Shown here piece by piece: positions 17,213-25,219 of a DNA stretch of 64,000 nucleotides (its first letter is position 1; every line of letters begins with the position of its first letter). The position numbers and the translations under genes were made by a program. The stretch comes from Magnetospirillum sp902729445. Lineage in GTDB: Bacteria; Pseudomonadota; Alphaproteobacteria; Rhodospirillales; Magnetospirillaceae. The notes beneath the pieces were generated by a model. The model was given only the letters and a program-made list of their open reading frames with translations, had not been told where the DNA came from and did not search any database. The stretch covers positions 77,580-141,579 of the forward strand of contig NZ_CACVCE010000002.1 in NCBI RefSeq assembly GCF_902729445.1, in the 5' to 3' direction.

Positions 17213-17213
17213 C

Positions 17214-18041
17214 ATGAGCGCCTTGTTGCGGGCCGCCTGGCTGGACATCACCGAATCCTTGCGGGCGCGCTGGTTCGGGTTCTACGCGCTGGTCTTCGGC
17301 GGCATCGTGGTGGTGCTGTTCGTGTTCGGCCTGACCGAATCGCGCATCCTGGGCTTCACCGGCCTGTCGCGGCTGCTGGTGACCTATATCCAGCTGTGCG
17401 TCGCCATATTGCCGATCTTCATCCTGATCACCACCGTCCGCTCGGTGGCCGGCGACCGCGAGGCCGGCATCTTCGAATACATGCTGTCGCTGCCGGTGCC
17501 GCTGTCGGCCTGGTATTGGGGCAAGATGGTCGGCCGCTTCAGCGTGGTCTTCCTGCCGGTGTTCCTGGCCATGGTCGGCGCCGCCGCCTGGTCCAGCGTC
17601 CAAGAAATCGGCGTGCCTTGGGACCTGTTCGCCGTCTATACCGCGCTGTTGGTGGCGCTGGCGTGGTCGTTCCTGGGCTTCGGCATGCTGATTTCGGCCC
17701 TGGCGCGCTCGTCCGACGTGGCGCAGACCGGGGCCTTCCTGCTGTGGCTGGTGCTGCTGCTGTTCCTGGACCTGATCTTGCTGGGCGTGATGGTGCGTGA
17801 TCGCATGCCGCTGGAACTGGTGGTGTCGCTGGCGCTGGTCAATCCGATGCAATCCTTCCGCACCGCCGCCATCTTGCTGTTCGATCCGCAGATGGTGGTG
17901 CTGGGGCCGGCGGCCTATGTGATCCTCGATTCGCTGGGGGCCAAGGGCTATCTGGCCTTCGCCCTGGCCTGGCCGGTGGCCTTGGGCACGCTGGCGGCCT
18001 GGACCGGTTATCGGGTGTTTCGCAAGGGCGACCTGCCGTGA
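17214..18041 (+). CDS. nosY: NosY, ABC transporter permease
   Basis: A 275-residue inner-membrane protein with six predicted helices and the NosY-type motif VRSVAGDREAGIFEYMLSLP. With NosF it forms the transporter serving NosD in CuZ maturation. It starts 1 nt after nosL, and its stop overlaps the next start in GTGA. nosF-L-Y and the downstream quinone genes thus form one coupled block. Confidence 0.92.
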   Translation: MSALLRAAWLDITESLRARWFGFYALVFGGIVVVLFVFGLTESRILGFTGLSRLLVTYIQLCVAILPIFILITTVRSVAGDREAGIFEYMLSLPVPLSAWYWGKMVGRFSVVFLPVFLAMVGAAAWSSVQEIGVPWDLFAVYTALLVALAWSFLGFGMLISALARSSDVAQTGAFLLWLVLLLFLDLILLGVMVRDRMPLELVVSLALVNPMQSFRTAAILLFDPQMVVLGPAAYVILDSLGAKGYLAFALAWPVALGTLAAWTGYRVFRKGDLP

Positions 18042-18760
18042 CCGATCCGCTGTCGGGGACGTTCGGCAAAAGCCAGGTCACGCCCGAACAGCGCGAAGGA
18101 AAGATCCGCGCGGTGTTCCAGGCGGTCGCCGGCCGTTACGACCTGATGAACGACGTCATGAGCATGGGCGTGCACCGCCTGTGGAAGCGGGACATGGCGC
18201 GCCGAGCCGCACCCAAGCCCGGCCAGTTCATCGTTGATCTGGCCGGCGGCACCGGCGACATCGCCCGCCTGATGGCCGCCCCCGACCGGCTGGTGGTGGT
18301 GTGCGACCCCAGCGAGGCGATGATGGAGGTCGGCCGTGCCCGTTGCCCCGATTCGGTGCGGTTCGCCGAGGGCACCGCCGAGGCGATGCCCTTTCCCGAT
18401 TCCTCGGTCGATCTGGTGACCATCGCCTTCGGGCTTCGCAACACCACCCGGCCCGACCAGGCCCTGGCCGAGATCGTGCGCGTCCTGAAACCCGGCGGAC
18501 GCGTCCTGTGCCTGGAATTCTCGCAGGCCTGGGCCTTGATCCGTCCGTTCTACGATGCCTGGTCGTTCCACGTCATTCCCCGCCTGGGGGCGTGGGTGGC
18601 GGGCGAGCCGGCGGCCTATGAATATCTGGTCGAATCGATCCGCCGTTTCCCCGAGCGCGATGAATTGGCCGACGCCATGCGAACGGCCGGGCTGGTCGAG
18701 GTGGGCTGGCGCGATTACACTTTCGGCATCGCCTGCCTGCACCAAGGGACCAAACCATGA
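18038..18760 (+). CDS. ubiE: Demethylmenaquinone / polyprenyl-benzoquinol methyltransferase
   Basis: A 240-residue class I SAM-dependent methyltransferase of the UbiE/MenG family. The SAM motif DLAGGTGDIA is near residue 68, and the N-terminal VAGRYDLMNDVMSMG is the UbiE signature. The enzyme methylates the ring in ubiquinone and menaquinone synthesis. It begins with GTG overlapping the nosY stop and overlaps menA by 4 nt. Standing next to menA and in a nos operon argues for the menaquinone branch (MenG role), although a dual role cannot be excluded. Confidence 0.88.
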   Translation: MTDPLSGTFGKSQVTPEQREGKIRAVFQAVAGRYDLMNDVMSMGVHRLWKRDMARRAAPKPGQFIVDLAGGTGDIARLMAAPDRLVVVCDPSEAMMEVGRARCPDSVRFAEGTAEAMPFPDSSVDLVTIAFGLRNTTRPDQALAEIVRVLKPGGRVLCLEFSQAWALIRPFYDAWSFHVIPRLGAWVAGEPAAYEYLVESIRRFPERDELADAMRTAGLVEVGWRDYTFGIACLHQGTKP

Positions 18761-19698
18761 GGATCGAGGGCGGCCTTACCCATCAGCCGCCGACCGCGCC
18801 GCCTCCGGCCAGTCTGGGCGACCAGCCGCCGACCGGCTGGCGTTTGTGGCTGGCGGCGATCCGCCCGCGCACCCTGACCATCGCCATCGCCCCGGTCCTG
18901 GCCGGCACCGCTTTGGCCTGGAGCGGCTTTGGCCGCCTTTCGCCATCGGTGCTGGCAGCGACGCTGGCCGGCGCCGTGGCCATCCAGGCCGGCACCAATC
19001 TGTGGAACGATCTGGGCGACGCGCTTCGGGGCGGCGACCAGCCGCTGCGCCAAGGCCCGCCGCGGGTCACCGCCCTGGGCTGGGCAGCGCCCGACCGGGT
19101 GCGCCGTGCCGCCATGGCCTGCTTCGCCCTGGCCGGGCTGATCGGGCTTTATCTGGCCCATGTCGGCGGCTGGCCGATCCTGGCCCTGGGCGTGGCCTCG
19201 CTGGCGGCCGGCTGGGCCTATTCCGGCGGGCCCAGGCCCATCGCCTATACCGCCCTGGGCGAGGTCTTCGTCGTCGCCTTCTTCGGCCTTGGCGCGGTGG
19301 CCGGCACCCACTGGCTGCAGGCGGGAACGCTGACGCCCGAGGTTCTGGTGGTCGGGCTGGCCCTTGGTCTGCCGGCGGCGGCCGTGCTGATGGCCAACAA
19401 TTACCGCGACCTGGAAGCCGACCGTCTGGTCGGCCGGCGCACCCTGGCGATCCGGCTGGGGATTGACGGCTCGCGGCTGGCCTATGCGCTGATGATGCTG
19501 ACGCCGTTCCCGCTGATGATGGCCCCCACCGCGCCCGACGGCGGCTGGGTGTGCCTGGCCGCCGCCCCGCTGGCGATCCGGCTGATCATCGATTTCGCCA
19601 CCCGGCCGCGCGGGCCGGCCTTCAACGCCATCCTGGCCGCCACGGCGCGCTTTCAGGTGATGCTGGCGGTGCTGGCCGCCCTGGGGGCGCTGCTATGA
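18757..19698 (+). CDS. menA: 1,4-dihydroxy-2-naphthoate polyprenyltransferase
   Basis: A 313-residue UbiA-superfamily membrane prenyltransferase. Two aspartate-rich motifs are visible, NLWNDLGDALRGGD and NNYRDLEADRLVGRRT, with RPRTLTIAIAPVLAG at the start of the first helix; this pattern is MenA-like rather than UbiA-like. It attaches the isoprenoid tail to dihydroxynaphthoate to form demethylmenaquinone. It overlaps both neighbours (ATGA). The N-terminal 25 residues are a Pro-rich extension. No earlier menaquinone-pathway gene lies in the window. Confidence 0.85.
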   Translation: MRIEGGLTHQPPTAPPPASLGDQPPTGWRLWLAAIRPRTLTIAIAPVLAGTALAWSGFGRLSPSVLAATLAGAVAIQAGTNLWNDLGDALRGGDQPLRQGPPRVTALGWAAPDRVRRAAMACFALAGLIGLYLAHVGGWPILALGVASLAAGWAYSGGPRPIAYTALGEVFVVAFFGLGAVAGTHWLQAGTLTPEVLVVGLALGLPAAAVLMANNYRDLEADRLVGRRTLAIRLGIDGSRLAYALMMLTPFPLMMAPTAPDGGWVCLAAAPLAIRLIIDFATRPRGPAFNAILAATARFQVMLAVLAALGALL

Positions 19699-20561
19699 TC
19701 GCGGAAGTGTTCCTGCCGGTGGGGCTGGCCTTCATCATGTTCAGCATGGGCCTGGCCCTGACGTTGGATGATTTCCGGCTGGTGGCCAGCCGTCCCCGCG
19801 CCGTGGCCCTGGGTCTGGCCTGCAAGATGGTGCTGCTGCCGCTGGTGGCGCTGGGAGCCATCGCGATTTTCCGGCCGCGGCCGGAATTCGCCGTCGGCCT
19901 GATGATCCTGGCGGCCTGTCCGGGCGGCATCACCGCCAACCTGCTGACCCATCTGGCCGGAGGTGCGACGGCCCTGGCCGTGACGCTGACCGCCATCACC
20001 TCGATCACCGACAATGTGACGGTGCCGCTGGTGGTCGATTGGGCGCTGACCCACTTCCTGGGGCAGGCCGCCCCGGTGGATTTGCCCATCGCCCGCATGA
20101 CCGGCGGCCTGTTCGCCGTCGCCACCTTGCCCTTGCTGGTGGGCATGGCCATCAATCGCTGGGCGCCCCGATTGGCGGGAGCCGTGCGCAACCCGGCCCG
20201 CCACGTCGCCACCGCCTTGTTCGCGCTGATCGTGGTGGGGGCTTTCGCCAGCCAATGGAATGTGATGATGGCCCATGCCGGCGAGATCCTTCCCCCCGCC
20301 ATCGCCGTCAATGTGGTGGTGATGGTCTCGGCCTGGGCGTCGTCGCGCCTTTTGGGCCTGGAGCCCCGCGAAAACATCGCCCTGGTGCTGGAAACCGGCC
20401 TGCAGAACGGCGCGCTGGGCATCTTCGTCGCCGCGACGTTGCTGGGCAATCAGGCGATGATGGTGCCTTCCATCGTCTATGCGCTGGTGATGAACGTCTC
20501 GGCGATTGTGTTCATCGGCGCGGTGCGGAAAGGCCAGCGGGCGGTCAGGTCCACGGGTTAA
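19695..20561 (+). CDS. Bile acid:sodium symporter (BASS) family transporter
   Basis: A 288-residue membrane protein with about nine to ten helices. BASS/SBF motifs are visible: FSMGLALTLDDF in helix 1, the crossover region AACPGGITANLLTHLAGG, and ETGLQNGALGIFVA. Family members move organic anions such as bile acids, pyruvate or pantoate with sodium. The ATG overlaps the menA stop, so it is translationally coupled to the quinone genes, which hints at an aromatic or isoprenoid acid substrate (inference only). It converges on the SIR2-TPR gene with a 20-nt gap. Confidence 0.82.
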   Translation: MIAEVFLPVGLAFIMFSMGLALTLDDFRLVASRPRAVALGLACKMVLLPLVALGAIAIFRPRPEFAVGLMILAACPGGITANLLTHLAGGATALAVTLTAITSITDNVTVPLVVDWALTHFLGQAAPVDLPIARMTGGLFAVATLPLLVGMAINRWAPRLAGAVRNPARHVATALFALIVVGAFASQWNVMMAHAGEILPPAIAVNVVVMVSAWASSRLLGLEPRENIALVLETGLQNGALGIFVAATLLGNQAMMVPSIVYALVMNVSAIVFIGAVRKGQRAVRSTG

Positions 20562-20581
20562 GGGTGGCGATTCCCGCGCCG

Positions 20582-23572
20582 TCATATTCGTGGCGCATCC
20601 TCATCCCGGGCCTGGTCGCGCAAAGCCTTGAACCAATCGCAGTCGCGGACGCTGTCCATGTCGGTGTCTTGGTCCAAATGCTGCCTGGTCGGCAGCGTTC
20701 CATTGGCCCGCGCTGATTCCAGCCACCGGCGGCACGCCGCCTGTTCGCTTCGCAAGGCAGCGACACAAGCGAGGTTGTAGTCGCCATCGCCATGTGCAAG
20801 TTGATTCAGTCGGAGCAGAAGCTGTTCCGCCTGCGCCAGTAAATCCATGCGCTCGGGCCCTTCTGTGTTCCCAGCCCGCCCAACCAGCAGGCCGCCCCAG
20901 TTTTTCAGCGCTTGGTGATAATCCGGCTTTATGGCCAGGGCGGCCTGGTATTTCTCGCCGGCCAGGCGCCATAACTCCCTTTTGCCGTCGGCATCTTCGG
21001 TAGCCTGGGCCTGATCGTCCAGCAGGATGCCCCAGTTGAAAAGCGCTCCGTGATAATCTGGCTTGATGGAAAGGGCGGCCTGCAATTTCTCGCCGGCAAG
21101 GCGCCACAATTTCCTTTTGCAATCAATGTCTTCGGTGGCCCGGCCCTGCTGGGCCAGCAGGAGGCCCCAGTTGTTCAGCGCCTGGTGAGCATCCGGCTTG
21201 ATGGCCAGGGCAGCCTGATACTTCTCGCCGGCCAGGCGCCACAATTGCCTTTTGCTGTCGGCATCTTCGGTGGCCCGGGCCTGGTCGGCCAACAGGTTGC
21301 CCCAGTTGGCCAGTACTTCGTGATCATCCGGCTTGATGGCCAAGGCGGCCTGGTATTTCTCGCCGGCCAGGCGCCACAATTCCCTTTTGCCGTCGGCATC
21401 TTCGGTGGCCCGGGCCTGATCGGCCAACAGGAGGCCCCAGTTGAAAAGCGCCTGGTGATAATCCGGCTTGATGTCCAAGGCGGCCTGGTATTTCTCGCCG
21501 GCCAGGCGCCACAAATCCCTTTTGCCGTCGGCATCTTCGGTGGCCCGGCCCTGATCGGCCAGCAGGGCGCCCCAGTTGTTTAGCGCCTGGTGATGATCCG
21601 GCTTGATGTCCAGGGCGGCCTGGTATTTCTCGCCGGCCAGGCGCCACAATTGCCATTTGCTGCCAGCATCTTCGGTGGCCTGGGCCTGAACGGCCAGCAG
21701 GACGCCCCAATTGAAAAGCGCTTCGTGCATATCCGGCTTGATGGCCAGGGCGGCCTGGTATTTCTCGCCGGCCAGGCGCCACAATTGCCATTTGCTGTCG
21801 GCATCTTCGGAGGTGCTGGCCTGCAGGTCCAGCAAACTGCCCCAGTTGTAGAGCGCTTCGGGCATATCCGGCTTGATGGCCAGGGCGGCCTGGTATTTCT
21901 CGCCGGCCAGGCGCCACAATTGCCATTTGCTGTCGGCATCTTCGGTAGCCTGGGCCTGATCGGCCAGCAGGAGGCCCCAGTTGGTGAGTGCTTCGTGCTT
22001 ATCCGGCTTGATAGCCAGGGCTGCCTGGTATTTCTCGCCGGCCAGGCGCCATAATTCACGTTTGCCGTCGGCATCTTCGGTGGCCCGGGCCTGATCTGCC
22101 AGTAGGGCGCCCCAGTTGTTCAGCGCCTGGTGATAATCCGACTTGATGGCCAGAGCGTCCTGGTATTTCTCGGCGGCCAGGCGCCATAACTGCTTTTTGG
22201 TATCCAAATTCTCGGTGGCCCGGGCCTGAACGGCCAGCAGGGCACCCCAGTTGTTGGCGGTCCATGGTTCCGTCGGGTTCAGCGACCAGGATGCTTCGTA
22301 TAGTTCACTGGCATGTTTCAGGAATGCAGCCCGCTCGGTCGGCGACAGTGCGGGATTCTCTTCGACATCCGTCGTCGCGTCATAGGCCTGTTGGAACAGT
22401 GCGGTGGCAAGCATCTTGCGGGCCTCGGGGGTGTCCTCGCTCCGCAATGAATCGGCCAGGGCAACGACACCGTCCCAGTCCTGGGCCATCAGGCGCATCC
22501 GGGCCATTTCCACCACCGAGGAGGGCGAATCCTGCGGCTCGGGTGGGCTGATGTCATCCGGGGTCGGGGGTCCATCCTCGGCCCGGCAGACCCGGTGTCC
22601 CTCGATGCAGCCGATGGCCTGTTCGATCTGCAGCAATGCCTTGTCGGTGTAGACCGGGCGGCCGTCGGTGGGCTCGTCGGGCAGGAAGCCCTTGATGCCG
22701 GCCAGGGTAGTCTTCAAATGGCTGAATGGCCGGTCCAGGAAGGGCGGCGGTGGGCAGCCGACGCCCGTGGCCAGATGTTCGAAAAAGCTGTCGGCGGTGT
22801 GGCCGGGCATCCAATGGGCATGGCGGCCCCGTGCCGAGGTCAGATTGTCCACCGGCTCGGTGATCGGCTGATCGCGATAGCCGACCCAGTAAAGGCTGCG
22901 GTCGAATGCCTTCACCTCTTGCAATTGGTCCACCACTGGGTCGCAGGCGCCGCTATAGCCGACCACGATCCAGGTGCGCGACCGGTCCTGGCAATGGGTG
23001 AACAGCGGCTTCAGTTTAGCCCGCATGTCTTCCACCTCGTCGCCGTCATGGGCCTGGAAGAAGCCGTCGCTGGTGCCGTGCAGGTGGAAGATGGCGGTGC
23101 CGGTGGTGGGGATGCGCTGGGGATGGAAATCGCGGATGGCCGCCATGTCGTAGACGGCGGGGAACAGGTTGAACAAGGCGCAGGCCTTGACCAGCAACGG
23201 GTCGAAATTGGTGGTCAGGATGCGATCGACGTAACCCGCGGCGATCAGGCGGGCGATATGGATGTGGGTCCAGTTGATCGAGGCATTGGCGATATAGCCC
23301 TCGATCAGGTCGCGGCGATCGACCGGGTCCAGCGCCTCCATGCAATTCGGGTAGGTGGCCGGGCCGTCGCGGCTGGCCTTCTCGTAAGCGTCGGGGACGC
23401 GCTTCTTGATGTCGGCGACGATGCCGTCGGCGGCGGGGATGCCGGCCGTCACCGAACAGCCCGCCCCCAGCACCAGGACGCAGCCGGCGTGGGATTCCTT
23501 GTTGCGTTTCAGGCGCTGGACGACTTGGGCGATATTATTCTGCGGCACGAATCCATCCCGATGACCAATCAT
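20582..23572 (-). CDS. SIR2-domain protein with C-terminal TPR array
   Basis: A 996-residue protein. Residues about 10-290 form a SIR2-like NAD-binding domain: VLVLGAGCSVTAGIP (32-46), TTNFD (120-124), the histidine motif HLHG (163-166) and VVGYSG (203-208). A linker follows, then ten 45-residue repeats (441-890) of TPR type starting NWGxLL and ending AIKPDxHxAL, plus a degenerate eleventh copy and a tail. Bacterial SIR2 domains with helical-repeat sensors are usually NADases of antiphage systems that deplete NAD+ (family knowledge). No partner gene is adjacent, so it would have to act alone. It lies 29 nt behind hypX in the same direction, with no terminator between. No transmembrane or signal segment is visible, so a cytoplasmic location is likely. 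Confidence 0.8.
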   Translation of the reverse strand: MIGHRDGFVPQNNIAQVVQRLKRNKESHAGCVLVLGAGCSVTAGIPAADGIVADIKKRVPDAYEKASRDGPATYPNCMEALDPVDRRDLIEGYIANASINWTHIHIARLIAAGYVDRILTTNFDPLLVKACALFNLFPAVYDMAAIRDFHPQRIPTTGTAIFHLHGTSDGFFQAHDGDEVEDMRAKLKPLFTHCQDRSRTWIVVGYSGACDPVVDQLQEVKAFDRSLYWVGYRDQPITEPVDNLTSARGRHAHWMPGHTADSFFEHLATGVGCPPPPFLDRPFSHLKTTLAGIKGFLPDEPTDGRPVYTDKALLQIEQAIGCIEGHRVCRAEDGPPTPDDISPPEPQDSPSSVVEMARMRLMAQDWDGVVALADSLRSEDTPEARKMLATALFQQAYDATTDVEENPALSPTERAAFLKHASELYEASWSLNPTEPWTANNWGALLAVQARATENLDTKKQLWRLAAEKYQDALAIKSDYHQALNNWGALLADQARATEDADGKRELWRLAGEKYQAALAIKPDKHEALTNWGLLLADQAQATEDADSKWQLWRLAGEKYQAALAIKPDMPEALYNWGSLLDLQASTSEDADSKWQLWRLAGEKYQAALAIKPDMHEALFNWGVLLAVQAQATEDAGSKWQLWRLAGEKYQAALDIKPDHHQALNNWGALLADQGRATEDADGKRDLWRLAGEKYQAALDIKPDYHQALFNWGLLLADQARATEDADGKRELWRLAGEKYQAALAIKPDDHEVLANWGNLLADQARATEDADSKRQLWRLAGEKYQAALAIKPDAHQALNNWGLLLAQQGRATEDIDCKRKLWRLAGEKLQAALSIKPDYHGALFNWGILLDDQAQATEDADGKRELWRLAGEKYQAALAIKPDYHQALKNWGGLLVGRAGNTEGPERMDLLAQAEQLLLRLNQLAHGDGDYNLACVAALRSEQAACRRWLESARANGTLPTRQHLDQDTDMDSVRDCDWFKALRDQARDEDAPRI
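20903..22252 (-). repeat. Ten in-frame 135-bp tandem repeats (TPR units)
   Basis: Counting from one NW codon pair to the next, the units are exactly 135 bp each, so ten units span 1350 bp. The coding unit runs NWGALLADQARATEDADG then KRELWRLAGEKYQAALAIKP and a short variable hinge. Long stretches are identical at the nucleotide level in many units (for example around 21211, 21346 and 21481). Variation concentrates on residues 4, 8-10 and the D-x-H hinge. An eleventh degenerate copy follows toward the C-terminus. This points to recent duplication or gene-conversion events within the array. Confidence 0.92.
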
Positions 23573-23601
23573 CGGAATTGTCCCAGCACCATTTCAGCGT
23601 G

Positions 23602-25218
23602 TCAACATTTCCCCCGGTGCCGCGCCAGATAGATCGGTGTCCGCGACTTCGGCACTTTCCGGATGAAATTATACCGCGCCACGTGGTAGCTGGGGTCGAA
23701 GCCGTAGAAGTTCAGATTCATGCGCGCCAATTCCTCGGCGCGGTAGGTTTCCAGCGGCTTTTCCGCCTCGTCGGCCAGGCGGGCCAGGCCCTTGGCGGCG
23801 ATGCGGGCGTCGATGTCAGGGTCGGCGGCCAAAGCGTGGGCGCGGGCCTCGGCCTCGGCGCGGAAGGCGGATGGGCAGGTGCCGAAACATTCGTCGATCA
23901 GGCCCAGGCGCAGGGCCTCGGCCGTTCCCACCGGCAGGCGCGCCTGGGTCACCTGGCGGGCGGATTCCTCGCCGCAGCGTCGGGGCAGCAGATAGGTCCA
24001 GTATTCCGAACCGTACAGATTGCCCATGCCCTTGTAATGGGGGTTCAGCACCACGCCGGATCGCGCCCACACCAGATCGGCGGCCAGGGCCATGAACACG
24101 CCGCCGGCGCCGCCATTGCCCTGCATCGCCGCCACGGTCAGGTGGCTGGTGCAGGTGATCACCGCCCGGCACAGATCGTTCATGGCGTTGATGTTGGCCC
24201 AGGATTCATCGGCCGGGCTGGCGGCCGCCTCGATGGTCGACAGGTGGATGCCGTTCGACCAGAAATCCGGCCCGCCCATCAGGGCGATCACCTTGGTCGG
24301 CCGCCTGGTCGCATCATGGAACGCCGCTTCCAGCCGGCGGCATTGGTCGGTGCTCATGGCGCCGTTGTGGAATGGGAAGTGCAGGAAGCCGACCGCGCCC
24401 TTCTCGTCATACCAGATGTCGTGATGGCCGGGCATGGCGGGCAGGGTGGCGGCGATCTCGGGCAGCACGCTCGCCGCCGGCAGTTTCAAGCCATTGGCGC
24501 CCAGATGGCCGATCCACACCGCGCCGTCCGTGGTGGCCCGGGCCAATTGGTGGCCGCGCCGGGCGATCCAGCTGCCCGGGGCGCCGTCCAATCCTTCCGA
24601 CGGGTGGGCGTCGTGCAGGTAAAGTCCGTCATCCAGCACCCCCGGCGTGCCGTCGGACGCCCTGATCTTGCGCAAGATGGTGGCGCTGTCATCGCGATCC
24701 CAGGCGATGGCGCGGTCCTTCTGGCGCATCTGGGGCTTCCACCACGACCGGCGCGGCAGTTCGGGGACGGGGCTGTGTTCCACCGCGTCCAGCACCGCCG
24801 AGACCGCCGCCTCGGTGACCTCGTTTCGGTAGATCGAGGATTTGGTGGCTTCGCGCATGGTGAAGGTGCGCTGCGCCCAGACGGGGCCGGCATCCATTTC
24901 CGACACCGCCTGCAGCACGGTGACGCCCCAGCTTTGCTCGCCTTCCAGGATGGCCCAGTCCAGCGCCGAGGGGCCGCGATCGCCGATCGGGCCGGGATGG
25001 ACCACCAGGCAGGTATGGTTTCGCCAGACGCCCTCGGGGATGGCCCGTTTCAGAAAGGGGGCGATGATCAGATCGGGCCGGGCCAGTGCCACCGCCTGGG
25101 TGGTGACGGCATCGTTGACGTCGAATTCCAGGCTGACCGCGTGGCCGTGATTCGTCAGTTCGACCCACAGGCGCTGGGTCAGTGAATTGAAGGAATGGGC
25201 CAGAAGCAGGATGCGCAT
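23602..25218 (-). CDS. hypX: HypX, CO-ligand-forming hydrogenase maturation enzyme
   Basis: A 538-residue two-domain protein. The N-terminal half resembles formyltransferases acting on formyl-tetrahydrofolate (HPGPIGDRGPSALDWAI near residue 75). The C-terminal half resembles enoyl-CoA hydratase/isomerase (GNGGAGGVFMALAAD). HypX makes the active-site CO ligand of [NiFe] hydrogenase from formyl-THF under aerobic conditions. It begins 1 nt after the hypE stop and is the last hydrogenase gene of the operon. The length and domain order match known HypX proteins. The protein should be cytoplasmic. Confidence 0.92.
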   Translation of the reverse strand: MRILLLAHSFNSLTQRLWVELTNHGHAVSLEFDVNDAVTTQAVALARPDLIIAPFLKRAIPEGVWRNHTCLVVHPGPIGDRGPSALDWAILEGEQSWGVTVLQAVSEMDAGPVWAQRTFTMREATKSSIYRNEVTEAAVSAVLDAVEHSPVPELPRRSWWKPQMRQKDRAIAWDRDDSATILRKIRASDGTPGVLDDGLYLHDAHPSEGLDGAPGSWIARRGHQLARATTDGAVWIGHLGANGLKLPAASVLPEIAATLPAMPGHHDIWYDEKGAVGFLHFPFHNGAMSTDQCRRLEAAFHDATRRPTKVIALMGGPDFWSNGIHLSTIEAAASPADESWANINAMNDLCRAVITCTSHLTVAAMQGNGGAGGVFMALAADLVWARSGVVLNPHYKGMGNLYGSEYWTYLLPRRCGEESARQVTQARLPVGTAEALRLGLIDECFGTCPSAFRAEAEARAHALAADPDIDARIAAKGLARLADEAEKPLETYRAEELARMNLNFYGFDPSYHVARYNFIRKVPKSRTPIYLARHRGKC

Positions 25219-25219
25219 G

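Noticed and set aside
20903..22252. Regular repeats first read as a possible CRISPR array
   Set aside because: The units are 135 bp, in frame, without spacers, and translate as TPR helices of the SIR2 protein.
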